The notes beneath the pieces are model-generated. The model worked only from the letters and a program-made list of their open reading frames with translations, ran no database searches and had not been told where the DNA came from. A DNA stretch of 64,000 nt from Viridibacterium silvisoli (lineage in GTDB: Bacteria; Pseudomonadota; Gammaproteobacteria; Burkholderiales; Rhodocyclaceae): assembly GCF_036017035.1 (NCBI RefSeq), contig NZ_JAYXHS010000002.1, positions 62,001 through 126,000 of the forward strand, read 5' to 3'. Position 1 is the stretch's first letter, and each line of letters opens with the position of its first letter. Shown in pieces: positions 42,544 to 51,643 of this stretch. The position numbers and the translations under genes were made by a program.

Positions 42544-43071
42544 ATGTGGCGCCGCAGCTTGCCTGATGCGGCAGCTCCGCCGCCAAGCGGTGCCACGGCT
42601 TCGAGAAAAGCGCGCAATGGCATTCCTCTGTTCGAGGGCTTCCTCGCGCTGCTGATCGGAGGTCTGGTCATCGGTCAGATCTCACGCTATGTCTCGGACG
42701 TACTGGAGCAGGCTGAGCGGAGTGCGGTGGACGCAACTCTCATGAACATCAAGAGCGGCATGCGATTGGAGGCCGCTCGTCGCATTCTCGCGATGCAGGT
42801 GGCGCTGCCCGCAGGCGGCAATCCGGTGCGTTTCCTCGCCGCGCCGCCGGCTGGCTACATGGCCGAGAGCGGCCTGCCTGAGCCCGTTGCGCCCGGAACC
42901 TGGTTCTATCGCACTCGCGAAGACACCTTGTTCTACGTACCGAAGCACCATGGACATCTACGTATCGAGAACGTGACAAAGGACACCGTTCTGGGCTGGA
43001 AGATTGTGAAAAGGTCTGATGAGGCTAAAGAACCCGCGTTGCAGACCGTTACCCCGTATGTGTGGTTCTGA
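42544..43071 (+). CDS. mshF: MshF-like membrane protein
   Basis: 175 residues with one N-terminal membrane segment (about 29-47, FEGFLALLIGGLVIGQISR) and a periplasmic domain ending in aromatic-rich sequence (TWFYRTREDTLFYVPKHHG). It looks like a pseudopilin in layout but has no prepilin cleavage motif (G-F-T-L-I-E). Assigned as MshF from its place between mshG and the pilin gene; sequence support is moderate. Confidence 0.65.
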   Translation: MWRRSLPDAAAPPPSGATASRKARNGIPLFEGFLALLIGGLVIGQISRYVSDVLEQAERSAVDATLMNIKSGMRLEAARRILAMQVALPAGGNPVRFLAAPPAGYMAESGLPEPVAPGTWFYRTREDTLFYVPKHHGHLRIENVTKDTVLGWKIVKRSDEAKEPALQTVTPYVWF

Positions 43072-43092
43072 TAGATCGAACGGAGAAATGCA

Positions 43093-43536
43093 ATGAAAAA
43101 GCAGGCTGGTTTTACCTTGATCGAACTTGTGGTGGTGATGGTCATTCTCGGCATTCTGGCTGCGGTGGCTCTCCCCAAGTTCGTGGATCTGAGTACGCAG
43201 GCGCGTACAGCCAAACTGCAAGGTGCCTTGGGTGCCGTGAATTCAGCGATGGCATTGACGCACGCGGCTTCGCTGGCCGCTGGGGCTCAAGCATCGTCGA
43301 CCAGTACTGTGACTGCCGAAGGTACCTCGATTGCCATGGCCTATGGCTACCCCACCACCACCAGCATCGTGACGGCGGCGGGCATCACGCTCAGTTCGAC
43401 CGAGTATGCAAACTCAAGCGGCGTTATCTCAGTGGCGAACGCCCCTACGCCTGCAAATTGCTCGTTCACCTACACGGCGGCGACGGCCGCGTCAGCACCT
43501 GCTGCAGTCACCACCCCGGTTACGACGGGCTGCTGA
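43093..43536 (+). CDS. mshA: MSHA major pilin (MshA/MshB type)
   Basis: 147 residues. Type IV prepilin: MKKQAG then FTLIELVVVMVILGILAAVALPKFVDL, so PilD should cleave after Gly6 and methylate Phe. The rest is small-residue-rich (Ala, Ser, Thr) with a Cys pair in the C-terminal part (ANCSFTY ... TTGC) forming the D-loop. Followed at once by a strong terminator, which marks it as the major, most abundant pilin. Confidence 0.9.
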   Translation: MKKQAGFTLIELVVVMVILGILAAVALPKFVDLSTQARTAKLQGALGAVNSAMALTHAASLAAGAQASSTSTVTAEGTSIAMAYGYPTTTSIVTAAGITLSSTEYANSSGVISVANAPTPANCSFTYTAATAASAPAAVTTPVTTGC

Positions 43537-43550
43537 TCAAGGTTCTGGAG

Positions 43551-43579
43551 AGCACGGGCAATCGCGCCCGTGCTTTTTT
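43551..43579 (+). terminator. Intrinsic terminator after the major pilin gene
   Basis: AGCACGGGC (43551-43559), loop AATCGC, GCCCGTGCT (43566-43574), then a run of T. It begins 15 bases after the mshA stop, inside the MSHA gene string, so the genes downstream are reached by read-through or by another promoter. Confidence 0.92.
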
Positions 43580-43611
43580 CGATGCCAATCCTGCGGGTAC
43601 GTCGTCCCCTG

Positions 43612-44088
43612 ATGTGCGCGAACCCTGGCCGCGCAAACGCAGTACAGGGTTTCACCATGATCGAACTCATCACGGTGATGATCTTGCTGGGCATCATTGC
43701 CGCTGTGGCAATGCCGAGATTCGCGTCGCGTGGCGACTTCGATGTACTTGGCTTTCGCCAGCAGACCATGCAGGCGCTGCGCTTTGCGCAGAAAACGGCG
43801 ATTGCCAAGCGTCGACCGGTGTGTGTTTCCCAAACTGCTGGCGCACTCACCTTGACGTTCGCCGATGCCTACGGCGCAGCCGCTTGCAACACGGCTGTTC
43901 TCAATCCAGCAACGGGCAGTGCGTATTTGCAGCCCGTGCCGAGTGGCGTTGGCATCACGGCGCTTAATTTCACCTACGATCCCTTGGGGCGCCCGAGCTT
44001 CGGCGCAGCGCAGACGCTCAATGTCACCTCCAGTGGCGCCACGACGCAGAGCATTGTCATCGAGGCGGAGACGGGCTATGTGCGCTAG
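43612..44088 (+). CDS. mshC: MSHA minor pilin MshC-like
   Basis: 158 residues from the ATG giving MCANPGRANAVQG / FTMIELITVMILLGIIAAVAMPRFA. Starts at 43582 and 43570 are in frame, but the latter lies in the terminator stem; the leader chosen has a usual length. One Cys pair (VCVSQ, AACNTA). Minor pilin predicted to initiate or tip the fibre. No Shine-Dalgarno is obvious. Confidence 0.8.
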   Translation: MCANPGRANAVQGFTMIELITVMILLGIIAAVAMPRFASRGDFDVLGFRQQTMQALRFAQKTAIAKRRPVCVSQTAGALTLTFADAYGAAACNTAVLNPATGSAYLQPVPSGVGITALNFTYDPLGRPSFGAAQTLNVTSSGATTQSIVIEAETGYVR

Positions 44089-44115
44089 GTGCTCGTCGCA
44101 CGTCCCTGAAATGTC

Positions 44116-44143
44116 CGTCATCCCGGCGAAGGCCGGGATCCAG
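44116..44143. repeat. Dispersed palindromic repeat (VIPAKAGIQ type)
   Basis: ATCCCGGC-GAAG-GCCGGGAT hairpin (44120-44139) flanked by CGTC and CCAG. When read through it encodes VIPAKAGIQ, the familiar signature of a short palindromic repeat common in proteobacterial intergenic regions. It lies in the mshC-mshD gap; only this copy is in the window. Confidence 0.8.
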
Positions 44144-44197
44144 CGTGCGCGTCCGCTATCGGATACAGGCTTTCTCCGGCCCGAGACGACTGTGCCC

Positions 44198-44758
44198 ATG
44201 CGGCGCGCGCAAGCAGGCCTGACGCTGATCGAACTCATCGTCTTCATCGTCATCATTACCGTCGGCCTTGCCGGCATCCTGGCCGGGCTCAATTACAGCA
44301 TCCGCAACAGTGCCAATCCGATGCTGCTCAAGCAGCAGGTGGCGGTGGCAGAGTCGCTGCTCGAAGAGATCACGAAGAAGCCTTTTACCTGGTGCGATCC
44401 GGATGACGCCAGTGCGCCCACCGCGACCAGCTACGCGACTTGCTCGGCGCCGGCGGCCTCGCAGCAGACCGGGCCGCAGACGGGCGAGGATCGCTACAAC
44501 CAGGCAGCACCTTTTGACAATGTCATCGACTACAACGGCTTCTCGATGACAGGCATTCGTTCGCCCACTAATGGAAGCTCGACTATCAGCGGGCTGGGTA
44601 GCTACTCCGCTTTGGTCGGTGTCACGCCGGCGGGAGCGGCGCTGGGGCTGGCCGACAATACGGCCGCGCTGCGCATTGACGTCACTGTCGGGCTGGCAGG
44701 GCAGCCGAGCGTGGTGGTGACGGGCTACAGGTACCGCTATGCGCCGCAGAGCTTCTGA
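44198..44758 (+). CDS. mshD: MSHA minor pilin MshD
   Basis: 186 residues: MRRAQAG then LTLIELIVFIVIITVGLAGILAGL, a prepilin leader and helix; the +1 residue is Leu rather than Phe. The frame is open further upstream through the palindromic repeat, which is not coding. LLKQQVAVAESLLEEITKKPFTWC is typical of MshD/PilV-like minor pilins. Its last 20 bases overlap mshO. Confidence 0.85.
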   Translation: MRRAQAGLTLIELIVFIVIITVGLAGILAGLNYSIRNSANPMLLKQQVAVAESLLEEITKKPFTWCDPDDASAPTATSYATCSAPAASQQTGPQTGEDRYNQAAPFDNVIDYNGFSMTGIRSPTNGSSTISGLGSYSALVGVTPAGAALGLADNTAALRIDVTVGLAGQPSVVVTGYRYRYAPQSF

Positions 44759-45545
44759 GCATTCTTCGCGCGGCTTCACATTGATCGAGATGATCGTCGT
44801 GATCACCCTCGTCGGTATTCTCGGCAGCGGTGTCGCCCTGTTCATCCGCCGGCCCATGGAAGGCATCATGGATGCGACGCGTCGTGCTGCGCTGGCTGAT
44901 GCGGCCGACACGGCGCTGCGCCGCATGCGGCGCGACATCCAGCGGGCGCTGCCGAATAGTGTGCGCGTCGCGCAGAACGGCAGCACCTGGTACATCGAAT
45001 TCCTGCCCGTGCTCACCGCCGGGCGCTACTGCGTCGAGGCGGATTGCGGCACGCCGCTCGATACGGGGTCGTTTGGCACGAGCCTGGGCTTCGCCGGGCC
45101 CGCGCCAGTACTGAGCCCGATTCCGACCAGCACCGAGCTGGCGATCTATAACCTGGGCACGAGCGGGGCGGATGCTTATGCCGGTAGCAATACGAGCACC
45201 CTGACGGCCATCGGCGCGAACAGCGTGAGCTTCGCGAGCAAGATGTTTCCCTTTGCGTCGCCCGCCAACCGCTTCCAGATCATCGGTACGCCGGTCTCCT
45301 ATGCCTGCACGGCAGGTGGCAGCCTGACGCGCATCACGGGTTACGCCAAACAGGCGGCGCAACCGACGAGCACGCCATCGGGCGCCAGCAGTGCCGTGCT
45401 GGCCAGCAATGTCGGCGCTTGCAGTGTCGACTACACGCAAGCCGCGATCGACCAGAACGGCCTGCTCTACATCACCCTGACGCTCACGCTCAATGGCGAG
45501 AGCGTGGTGCTCACGCATGCCATGCAGGTCAGCAATGCGCCCTGA
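44739..45545 (+). CDS. mshO: MSHA minor pilin MshO
   Basis: 268 residues, a large minor pilin: MRRRASEHSSRG then FTLIEMIVVITLVGILGSGVALF. The globular domain is Ser/Gly/Thr-rich with Cys pairs (YCVEADCG, YACTAGG, ACSVDY). Order after mshD and size match MshO. Overlaps mshD by 20 and mshP by 11 bases. Confidence 0.85.
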   Translation: MRRRASEHSSRGFTLIEMIVVITLVGILGSGVALFIRRPMEGIMDATRRAALADAADTALRRMRRDIQRALPNSVRVAQNGSTWYIEFLPVLTAGRYCVEADCGTPLDTGSFGTSLGFAGPAPVLSPIPTSTELAIYNLGTSGADAYAGSNTSTLTAIGANSVSFASKMFPFASPANRFQIIGTPVSYACTAGGSLTRITGYAKQAAQPTSTPSGASSAVLASNVGACSVDYTQAAIDQNGLLYITLTLTLNGESVVLTHAMQVSNAP

Positions 45546-45975
45546 TCGTCGCCTGGGCTCCGCGCGTGGCTTCGTGCTGCCGGCAGCGATTTTCCTGCTG
45601 GTGATCATGGCCACGCTCGCGGCCTTCCTCGTGCAGGTGACCACGGCGAGCTTGACCGGGAGCGCGCAGGACATGCAGGGCGCGCGCGCCAGCCAGGCTG
45701 CCCGCCTTGGCATCGAGGCAGGCCTGTATGCCGTGCAGGTGAATGGAAATTGCCCCGGCGCCACGCTCAGCGGCGTAGCCGGCCTGACCGGGTTCAAGAT
45801 CACATGGGCGTGCGCCGTTTCAAATTTCAATGAGGGTGGAACGCCGCACACGATCTACCAGATCACCTCGACAGCGTGCACCACGACCGGGGCCACCTGC
45901 CCGTCGTCGAGCACCAGCGAAATGCAGAGCAATGACTATGTGGAGCGGCAACTTGTGGTGGTGACCGAAAAATGA
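45535..45975 (+). CDS. mshP: MSHA biogenesis protein MshP
   Basis: 146 residues from the ATG inside the mshO end; an earlier ATG at 45493 is deeper in mshO. N-terminal RRLGSARG then FVLPAAIFLLVIMATLAAFLVQVT is a PilX-like leader and membrane helix, where the usual E5 is replaced by P/A. Cys-rich C-terminal part (NCPGAT, WACAVS, ACTTTGATC). Overlaps mshQ by 4 bases. Confidence 0.8.
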   Translation: MRPDRRLGSARGFVLPAAIFLLVIMATLAAFLVQVTTASLTGSAQDMQGARASQAARLGIEAGLYAVQVNGNCPGATLSGVAGLTGFKITWACAVSNFNEGGTPHTIYQITSTACTTTGATCPSSSTSEMQSNDYVERQLVVVTEK

Positions 45976-48956
45976 CCGGCCTGCTCAGGCTCTGTGCGCA
46001 ATCCCTCTTCTTGTTGATCGGGCTCCTGTACTTCGGGCAGGCGGTCGCAGCGATCACGGTCACTGCGGGCAATGCCGAAAGCGTGCAGGGGAATGCTTCC
46101 ATGACGCCTTCTCCTCCTTCGGGGATGGGCTCGGGCAATGTGCTGATCGCGCAGGTCGTCGCCAAGAGCGCTGCGACGATCACGCCGCCTTCAGGCTGGA
46201 CCGAAATCAGCAAGGCGAGCGTCAACCAGAGTGGCAGCATCCAGCAACGCATCTACTTCAGGAATCTCACTGCAGCGGCTGCCAGCAGCTACACGTGGGC
46301 GATCACCGGTGCGGGTAGCTCGGATCGATCCGATAGCGTGATCTACGGCCTCACCGGCGCGACGGCGGCCGATTGCGGCGCAGCGAATACGACGGTTTGC
46401 GCGGGCGCCTATCAGGCCGGCGGTGGTAACCAGGTGACCGCACCGAACGTGCAGTCGCAACCGCCGACCTATCCGGCAGGCAGTTTGCGCATGGCCTTTT
46501 TCGGCGTGAACGATGGCTCGCCGACGATTACACCCGCCGCACAGAACAGCGCGACGCTCGGTGTCTATGACCGCGCAGGCTCGGGCTCGACGGGGGTCGG
46601 CATTCACGCCACTTACTATGTGATGCCGTCAGCCGATAACGGTAGCCAGCAGAGCGCGACCATCGGTGGCAATGCCAATAACATCGGCAGCACCTTCATC
46701 ATCACGGCGAGTTCTGCGCCTCCGGTCACGATCGATCACATCCAGATCGAGATCAATGGCACGCCGCTCACCTGCACGCCGAGCACGGTGACCGTCAAGG
46801 CTTGCACCAATGCCAGTTGCAGCACGCAGTCAGGAACATCCACCACCGTGACCCTTTCGGCAACGAGTGGCACGCTTGGCAGTACGTCCCTGACTTTTAC
46901 CGGAACCGGAACAACGACCCTTGCCAAGACGACGGTGGGCACGACCACGTTGAGCGCGACCAGTTCGCCAGCGGCGAGTGGCAGCACAACCTGCCTGCTC
47001 AATGGGGCGACCGCGGCGAGTTGTCAGTACACGTTTGATGACTCCGGTCTGCTATTGACGATTCCGACACAGAAGGCCGGCTGGACTTCAAGCGCAACGC
47101 CGGCCCCGGACAACACCTTCTCGGTCAGAGCGGTGAAGGCCGGGACCACCGCGGCCTCGGCCTGCGTGCCGGCTTTCGCCAATGTCACGCGTGCCGTGAA
47201 GTTCTGGTGGAACTATGCCCAGCCGTCGACCGGAACCAAGACGCTGACCGTCAATGGCAACAGTACGGTGGTACGGAGCGCCACTTCTACGGCGGGCAGT
47301 ACCAGCGCCACCGGTACGAGCCTGAATCTGTCGTTCGACTCGACCGGAACAGCCAGCGGGCTGACGCTCAACTATGCGGATGCCGGCCAGCTCACTCTCA
47401 ATGCGCGCTACGACGGCAGTGCAAGCAATGGCGACACGAACCTGGTCATGACCGGCAGCACGGACTTCGTTACCGTGCCGTATGCATTGTGCGTGGATAG
47501 CGCGGATACGAACTGGAACTGCACGGCGGCAGATACCTCGTGCACGAAGTTCAGGAGCGCGGGGGCTGCCTTCAATCTGACTGTGACGGGCAAGGCTTAC
47601 GGATCGGGCGCCGTCTGCTCGCTACCGACTACGCCGAACTACGCCCAGAGTGGCCTGGCGCTCACCTCCACAGTGGTGGCGCCGAGTGGTGGCGCGAATG
47701 CCGCCATGGTGCCTGCGAGCATCGACATCCCCGCCGGCGGAACAATGACCCAGGCGAACCAGACCCTGCTGGACGTGGGCATCTTCACGATCACGGCTAC
47801 GCCACCGGCCAATGCGTATTTTGGCGCTACCGTGCCGGCGGGCACCAGCGGCAACAGCGGTCGTTTCGTCCCTGCTGGTTTTGACATCACGATACCCACG
47901 TATAAAGCACGCTCCGATTTCACCTGTTCGGGGCCCAACTCCGTGAATAGCGCATTCAGCTATCTCGGCGAACCTGTTACTTCCGCGTTCACGCTGAAAG
48001 CCGTCGCCGTCGGCGGTACGACCACCAGTAATTACACCGGCAATTTCGCGCGCTTCACCTTGCCGCCCCTGACGGCCACGCCGACGAACTGGACCGGGCT
48101 GGCTGTCGGCGCGCAGGCCGGGGCGAGCCTGCTCAATCCTTCGGCGACAGCGAGTGCCAGTCGCATGACCGTGGCTTGTACGGGCTGCACCAGCTCGGGC
48201 AACAACCCGGCCAAGCTGGTCAACGGGACTGCCAGCCTTTCTTTCACGCTTACTCCGCTGCGGCCCTACAACACCTTCACGCCCGACGGACCTTACGCTG
48301 CGATCTTTACGCTGGCCGCACGCGATACCGATGGCGTCGGCATGCTCACGCCGGCCTATGACTGGGATGGCAGCGGTGGCAATGACGCGGTGAGCATTGG
48401 TGACATGAGCACCGGCGTGGCCAAGGCAACCACGCTCTACTTCGGCCGCATGCGTATCGACAATGCGTACGGCTCATCCTTGCAAGGCCTGCCGGTATCG
48501 GCTTACGTGCAGTACTGGAACGGCACGTACTTCGTGAAGCACACGGCGGACAGTTGCACACAGATCACCGTGCCCGCCACGACTTCGGTACCCACTCCGA
48601 CGTCGGCAGCGAGCTTGTACTGCAACGGGGGCGTCGGGCTCTACGGCGGTTTGACGGGGGTTGCGGCGACCGTGAACGGCACGACAGCAGGCAATACGGT
48701 CACGCTGTCGAGTGGCGTGCTGGGCGGCACGTCGGGTCTGGCACTTTCCAAACCGACGAATAGCGGGGGTGGTTATCTCGATCTCGCGCTTTTGGTGCCG
48801 GACTACCTGAAGTACAACGTAGATGGCATCGACCAGTCCACGGCGAGCTGTACGGCCTCGCCGGATTTCTACCTGCACGACGACAACCCGCGTGCGCGCA
48901 TCCGCTTCGGGACGCGCACCAACGACAAAGTGATCTATCTGCGCGAGGTTTACTGA
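45972..48956 (+). CDS. mshQ: MSHA-associated large surface protein MshQ
   Basis: 994 residues. Sec signal peptide (about 1-27, ending QAVAA). Residues about 28-245 form an extra beta-rich domain of low complexity (Ser, Gly, Thr, Ala) with IYFRNLTAAAASSYTWAI and GSLRMAFFGV. From about 255 on it matches the MshQ/DUF6701 pattern: TIDHIQIEINGTPLTCTPST, VKACTNASC, FSVRAVKAG, ARDTDG, YGRMRI-like LYFGRMRIDNAYGSSL, PVSAYVQYWNG and C-terminal RARIRFGTRTNDKVIYLREVY. Likely exported and attached to the pilus as an adhesin (inference). Confidence 0.85.
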   Translation: MTGLLRLCAQSLFLLIGLLYFGQAVAAITVTAGNAESVQGNASMTPSPPSGMGSGNVLIAQVVAKSAATITPPSGWTEISKASVNQSGSIQQRIYFRNLTAAAASSYTWAITGAGSSDRSDSVIYGLTGATAADCGAANTTVCAGAYQAGGGNQVTAPNVQSQPPTYPAGSLRMAFFGVNDGSPTITPAAQNSATLGVYDRAGSGSTGVGIHATYYVMPSADNGSQQSATIGGNANNIGSTFIITASSAPPVTIDHIQIEINGTPLTCTPSTVTVKACTNASCSTQSGTSTTVTLSATSGTLGSTSLTFTGTGTTTLAKTTVGTTTLSATSSPAASGSTTCLLNGATAASCQYTFDDSGLLLTIPTQKAGWTSSATPAPDNTFSVRAVKAGTTAASACVPAFANVTRAVKFWWNYAQPSTGTKTLTVNGNSTVVRSATSTAGSTSATGTSLNLSFDSTGTASGLTLNYADAGQLTLNARYDGSASNGDTNLVMTGSTDFVTVPYALCVDSADTNWNCTAADTSCTKFRSAGAAFNLTVTGKAYGSGAVCSLPTTPNYAQSGLALTSTVVAPSGGANAAMVPASIDIPAGGTMTQANQTLLDVGIFTITATPPANAYFGATVPAGTSGNSGRFVPAGFDITIPTYKARSDFTCSGPNSVNSAFSYLGEPVTSAFTLKAVAVGGTTTSNYTGNFARFTLPPLTATPTNWTGLAVGAQAGASLLNPSATASASRMTVACTGCTSSGNNPAKLVNGTASLSFTLTPLRPYNTFTPDGPYAAIFTLAARDTDGVGMLTPAYDWDGSGGNDAVSIGDMSTGVAKATTLYFGRMRIDNAYGSSLQGLPVSAYVQYWNGTYFVKHTADSCTQITVPATTSVPTPTSAASLYCNGGVGLYGGLTGVAATVNGTTAGNTVTLSSGVLGGTSGLALSKPTNSGGGYLDLALLVPDYLKYNVDGIDQSTASCTASPDFYLHDDNPRARIRFGTRTNDKVIYLREVY

Positions 48957-49021
48957 AGACCGGCAGTGGATCGGCCGCTATAGAAGCTGTTGGCTCCCGA
49001 ATACTCACGAAACCCGGCTCC

Positions 49022-49960
49022 ATGTTTTCTTTCAGACGCAGCAAGAGCGCGATGACGTCCATAAGCCTGGCGGCCCCGCCGGGCTTTGCTGCGGCTGTGC
49101 AGATCGCCGCGGGCGGCGAGGGCGGCCGGCCGCGCCTCAAGCTGGCACAGGTGCAGCCTGGCGAGGCGTCGGCACAGACCCGCCTCGAGAACATGGCGCG
49201 CCAGATCCAGATGAAACGCAAGTCGGTGCGCGTGCTGCTCGAGCGCTCCGACTACCAGTTGCTGCAAATCGACGCGCCGGCAGTTCCTGCCGAAGAGATG
49301 AAGACGGCGGTGCGCTGGCAGGTCAAGGACATGCTGCGCCTGCCGCTCGAAGACGTGACGCTCGACGTGGCACCGCCACCCGAGGCCTCGGCCGGCGGGC
49401 GGCGTGCCATGGCCTATGTGGCAGCCGCCAGCAATGACATCGTTCGCCAGCGCATGCTGGGCTTCCGCATCTTTGCGTCCGACGTCGAGGTCATCGACAT
49501 TCCCGAGATGGCCCAGCGCAATATCGCCGACAGGCTCGAAGAGCCTGCGCGTGCCACGGCCGTCTTGTCGCTCAATGCGGCCGGTTGCCTGCTCACCGCG
49601 AGTCGCGAAGGCACGCTGTATTTCACGCGGCACTTTGACCTGCCGGGTGGCCTGTCGGAGAAAAACGATGAGCGTCGTGACCAGCTCGACAAGCTGGTGC
49701 TCGACCTGCAGCGCTCCATCGATGTGCTGGAGCACCAGTTCTCCTTCCTCTCCGTGTCGACCTTGTGGCTGGCGCCTTTCGCGCATGCCGACGAGTTGCT
49801 GGCGCTGCTGATCGAGCATCTCTATCTGCCGGCACGCCTGATCGATCTGGGGACCTTGTTCGATTGCAGCGAGTGCAGTCTGCCGGCTTCGCCCGCCTAT
49901 CAGGCCGCGCTGTTCCCGGCGCTGGGGCTGGCTTTGCGGCCGGTGGGGGAGGCTGCGTGA
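49022..49960 (+). CDS. mshI: MSHA biogenesis protein MshI (PilM-like)
   Basis: 312 residues, cytoplasmic. Actin-fold-like protein similar to MshI/PilM: SVRVLLERSDYQLLQIDAPAVPAEEMKTAVRWQVKDML, DVEVIDIPEMAQRNIADRL, and a C-terminal ALFPALGLALRP. It is expected to sit with the PilN-like protein in the inner-membrane alignment complex. Preceded by 65 non-coding bases after mshQ; its stop overlaps the next gene (GTGA). Confidence 0.85.
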   Translation: MFSFRRSKSAMTSISLAAPPGFAAAVQIAAGGEGGRPRLKLAQVQPGEASAQTRLENMARQIQMKRKSVRVLLERSDYQLLQIDAPAVPAEEMKTAVRWQVKDMLRLPLEDVTLDVAPPPEASAGGRRAMAYVAAASNDIVRQRMLGFRIFASDVEVIDIPEMAQRNIADRLEEPARATAVLSLNAAGCLLTASREGTLYFTRHFDLPGGLSEKNDERRDQLDKLVLDLQRSIDVLEHQFSFLSVSTLWLAPFAHADELLALLIEHLYLPARLIDLGTLFDCSECSLPASPAYQAALFPALGLALRPVGEAA

Positions 49961-50598
49961 GCCAGCAGCTCAATCTCGTCAACCCGGCACTATTGCCGCC
50001 GAAGCCGTTCTTCCAGTTCCGCAGCATGATGCTTGCATTGGCGGTGCTGGTCGGCGTACTGGTATTTTTCTCATTCTTCATCACCTCGCAAGTGCGTAGC
50101 TTCGAGGAGGCGGCAGCGCTCTCGGCGCAACGCCTTGCCGCCAAGCAGACGCAGATTGCAGCGCTCGAGCAGAAGTCGGGCACCCGCGTGCTGAGCCCGG
50201 CAGTGGCCGAGGAGCAGGCCAGTGTCGAGGCCGAGAAGCGACGCCTCGAAGAGCTGGGTACGCAGATCGCTCAACTGGGAGGCCTGCGCACCGTGCGGAG
50301 CCGCGCTGACATCCTCTTCGCCCTGGCGCAACGCCCGGCGACCGGATTGTGGCTGACCGGCATCGATATCGTCGGCGAGCGCATGGCGTTTGAAGGCATG
50401 ACATTGCAGGCGGCCAACCTGCCACGCTGGCTTGGCGAATTGCAGACACTGACGGTGTTTGCCGGTCAGCGTTTCGGCGGCATCGAGATCAAGCCGGTGG
50501 AGGTCGTCGCTCAGAGCGCGCCCGCGGCAGGGCAAAGTGCAGGTGTGAGTGTGCTGGCTTTCAGCCTGACGGCCGAGCCCGCGGAGAAGAAGCCATGA
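49957..50598 (+). CDS. PilN-like MSHA protein (MshI2)
   Basis: 213 residues from a GTG overlapping the mshI stop. NLVNPALLPPK at the N-terminus is the PilN signature that docks to PilM; a membrane segment at about 26-44 is followed by a coiled coil (EEAAALSAQRLAAKQTQIAAL) and a ferredoxin-like domain (LWLTGIDIVGERMAFEGMTL). In Vibrio-type loci this position is annotated MshI2 or left unnamed. Confidence 0.8.
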   Translation: MSQQLNLVNPALLPPKPFFQFRSMMLALAVLVGVLVFFSFFITSQVRSFEEAAALSAQRLAAKQTQIAALEQKSGTRVLSPAVAEEQASVEAEKRRLEELGTQIAQLGGLRTVRSRADILFALAQRPATGLWLTGIDIVGERMAFEGMTLQAANLPRWLGELQTLTVFAGQRFGGIEIKPVEVVAQSAPAAGQSAGVSVLAFSLTAEPAEKKP

Positions 50599-51266
50599 AG
50601 AAGACCTGGCTACTGCTCGCGGATCGCTTCGATGCCTTGCAGCCACGCGAGCGCGTGATCCTGTTCGTCGGCGCTCTGGTCATCGTGCTCGGTGCTTTCT
50701 ATGTCTTCGTGCTCGACCGCGCATGGATGCAGTACCAGCTGGCCAACAAGTCCATGCAGCAAAGCGACAAGACCTTGAACGCCCTGCGTGAGCAGGAACT
50801 GGCCCTGAGCCAGCTCACCGCCGAGACACCAGATCAGCAAGCGGGCCGCAGCATCGCAGAAATGCGCAGGATCAATGCGGCGACGCGCGACCGCCTCGCG
50901 GGAGCGAGCATGCCTCTGGTAGGGCCGGACAAGATGCGTACGGTGCTGACCGATCTGATCGCCGCGCAGGACGGCCTGCAACTCGTCTCGGCGCGTTCCC
51001 TGCCGCCTGAGGATCTGCTGGCCGACAGTTCGGCCGCTGCGTCGGCGCCCCGCGTTGCGAGTGCGCAGAGCCTGTACCGCCAGAGTCTGGAGCTGACCGT
51101 GCAGGGCGATTACCGCGCGCTGGCCGAGTACCTGCGCAAGGTGGAGGGCCTGCCATGGAAGGTACAGGTGGGCAGCGTCTCGCTGCGTAGCGAGAGCTAC
51201 CCGCGCAACAGCCTGAAAGTCGTTCTGCATACCCTGAGCCTGGAGCGGTCATGGATAGGCTTGTGA
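50595..51266 (+). CDS. mshJ: MSHA biogenesis protein MshJ (PilO-like)
   Basis: 223 residues. One membrane segment (about 22-41, VILFVGALVIVLGAFYVFVL), coiled coil (QQSDKTLNALREQELALSQL) and a C-terminal ferredoxin-like domain (LELTVQGDYRALAEYLRKVEGLPWKVQVGSVSL) as in PilO/GspM. ATGA overlap with the PilN-like gene; overlaps mshK by 16 bases. Confidence 0.85.
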   Translation: MKKTWLLLADRFDALQPRERVILFVGALVIVLGAFYVFVLDRAWMQYQLANKSMQQSDKTLNALREQELALSQLTAETPDQQAGRSIAEMRRINAATRDRLAGASMPLVGPDKMRTVLTDLIAAQDGLQLVSARSLPPEDLLADSSAAASAPRVASAQSLYRQSLELTVQGDYRALAEYLRKVEGLPWKVQVGSVSLRSESYPRNSLKVVLHTLSLERSWIGL

Positions 51267-51643
51267 TTTCTCCTCGCATCGCCGGCTGTCTGGTCTCCGC
51301 ATGCCTGGCCTTGCCGGCGCCTGGCCAGGCTGCCGAATTCCATGACCCGACCCGTCCGGCCCTGCCTGTGGCACGGCCCGTCACGGTGGAGGGAGGAGGG
51401 GCCTCTCAAGTTGGGGTCAACATGGTCGTTACTGCCAAAGAGGGCATGATGGCCCTGCTAGATGGGCGTTTACTGCGCGTGGGCAGCAAGACAGAAGAGG
51501 GCGTCGTAGTGCGCATCGTGTCCGACGCCGTCATCGTGCGTTCCCCCAAGGGTCAGGAGCGGCGTCTGCCGCTTTACCCGGAGGTCAGCCTGACGCCTGC
51601 TGCGTCAAAAGCTGACACGGGAGACCGGAGCATCAGGAAATGA
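51251..51643 (+). CDS. mshK: MSHA biogenesis protein MshK
   Basis: 130 residues, exported: signal peptide ending GQAAEFHDPTRP. The body (LLDGRLLRVGSKTEEGVVVRIVSDAVIVRSPKGQERRLPLYP) resembles PilP/GspC-like periplasmic connectors to the secretin. Overlaps mshJ and mshL. Confidence 0.82.
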   Translation: MDRLVISPRIAGCLVSACLALPAPGQAAEFHDPTRPALPVARPVTVEGGGASQVGVNMVVTAKEGMMALLDGRLLRVGSKTEEGVVVRIVSDAVIVRSPKGQERRLPLYPEVSLTPAASKADTGDRSIRK

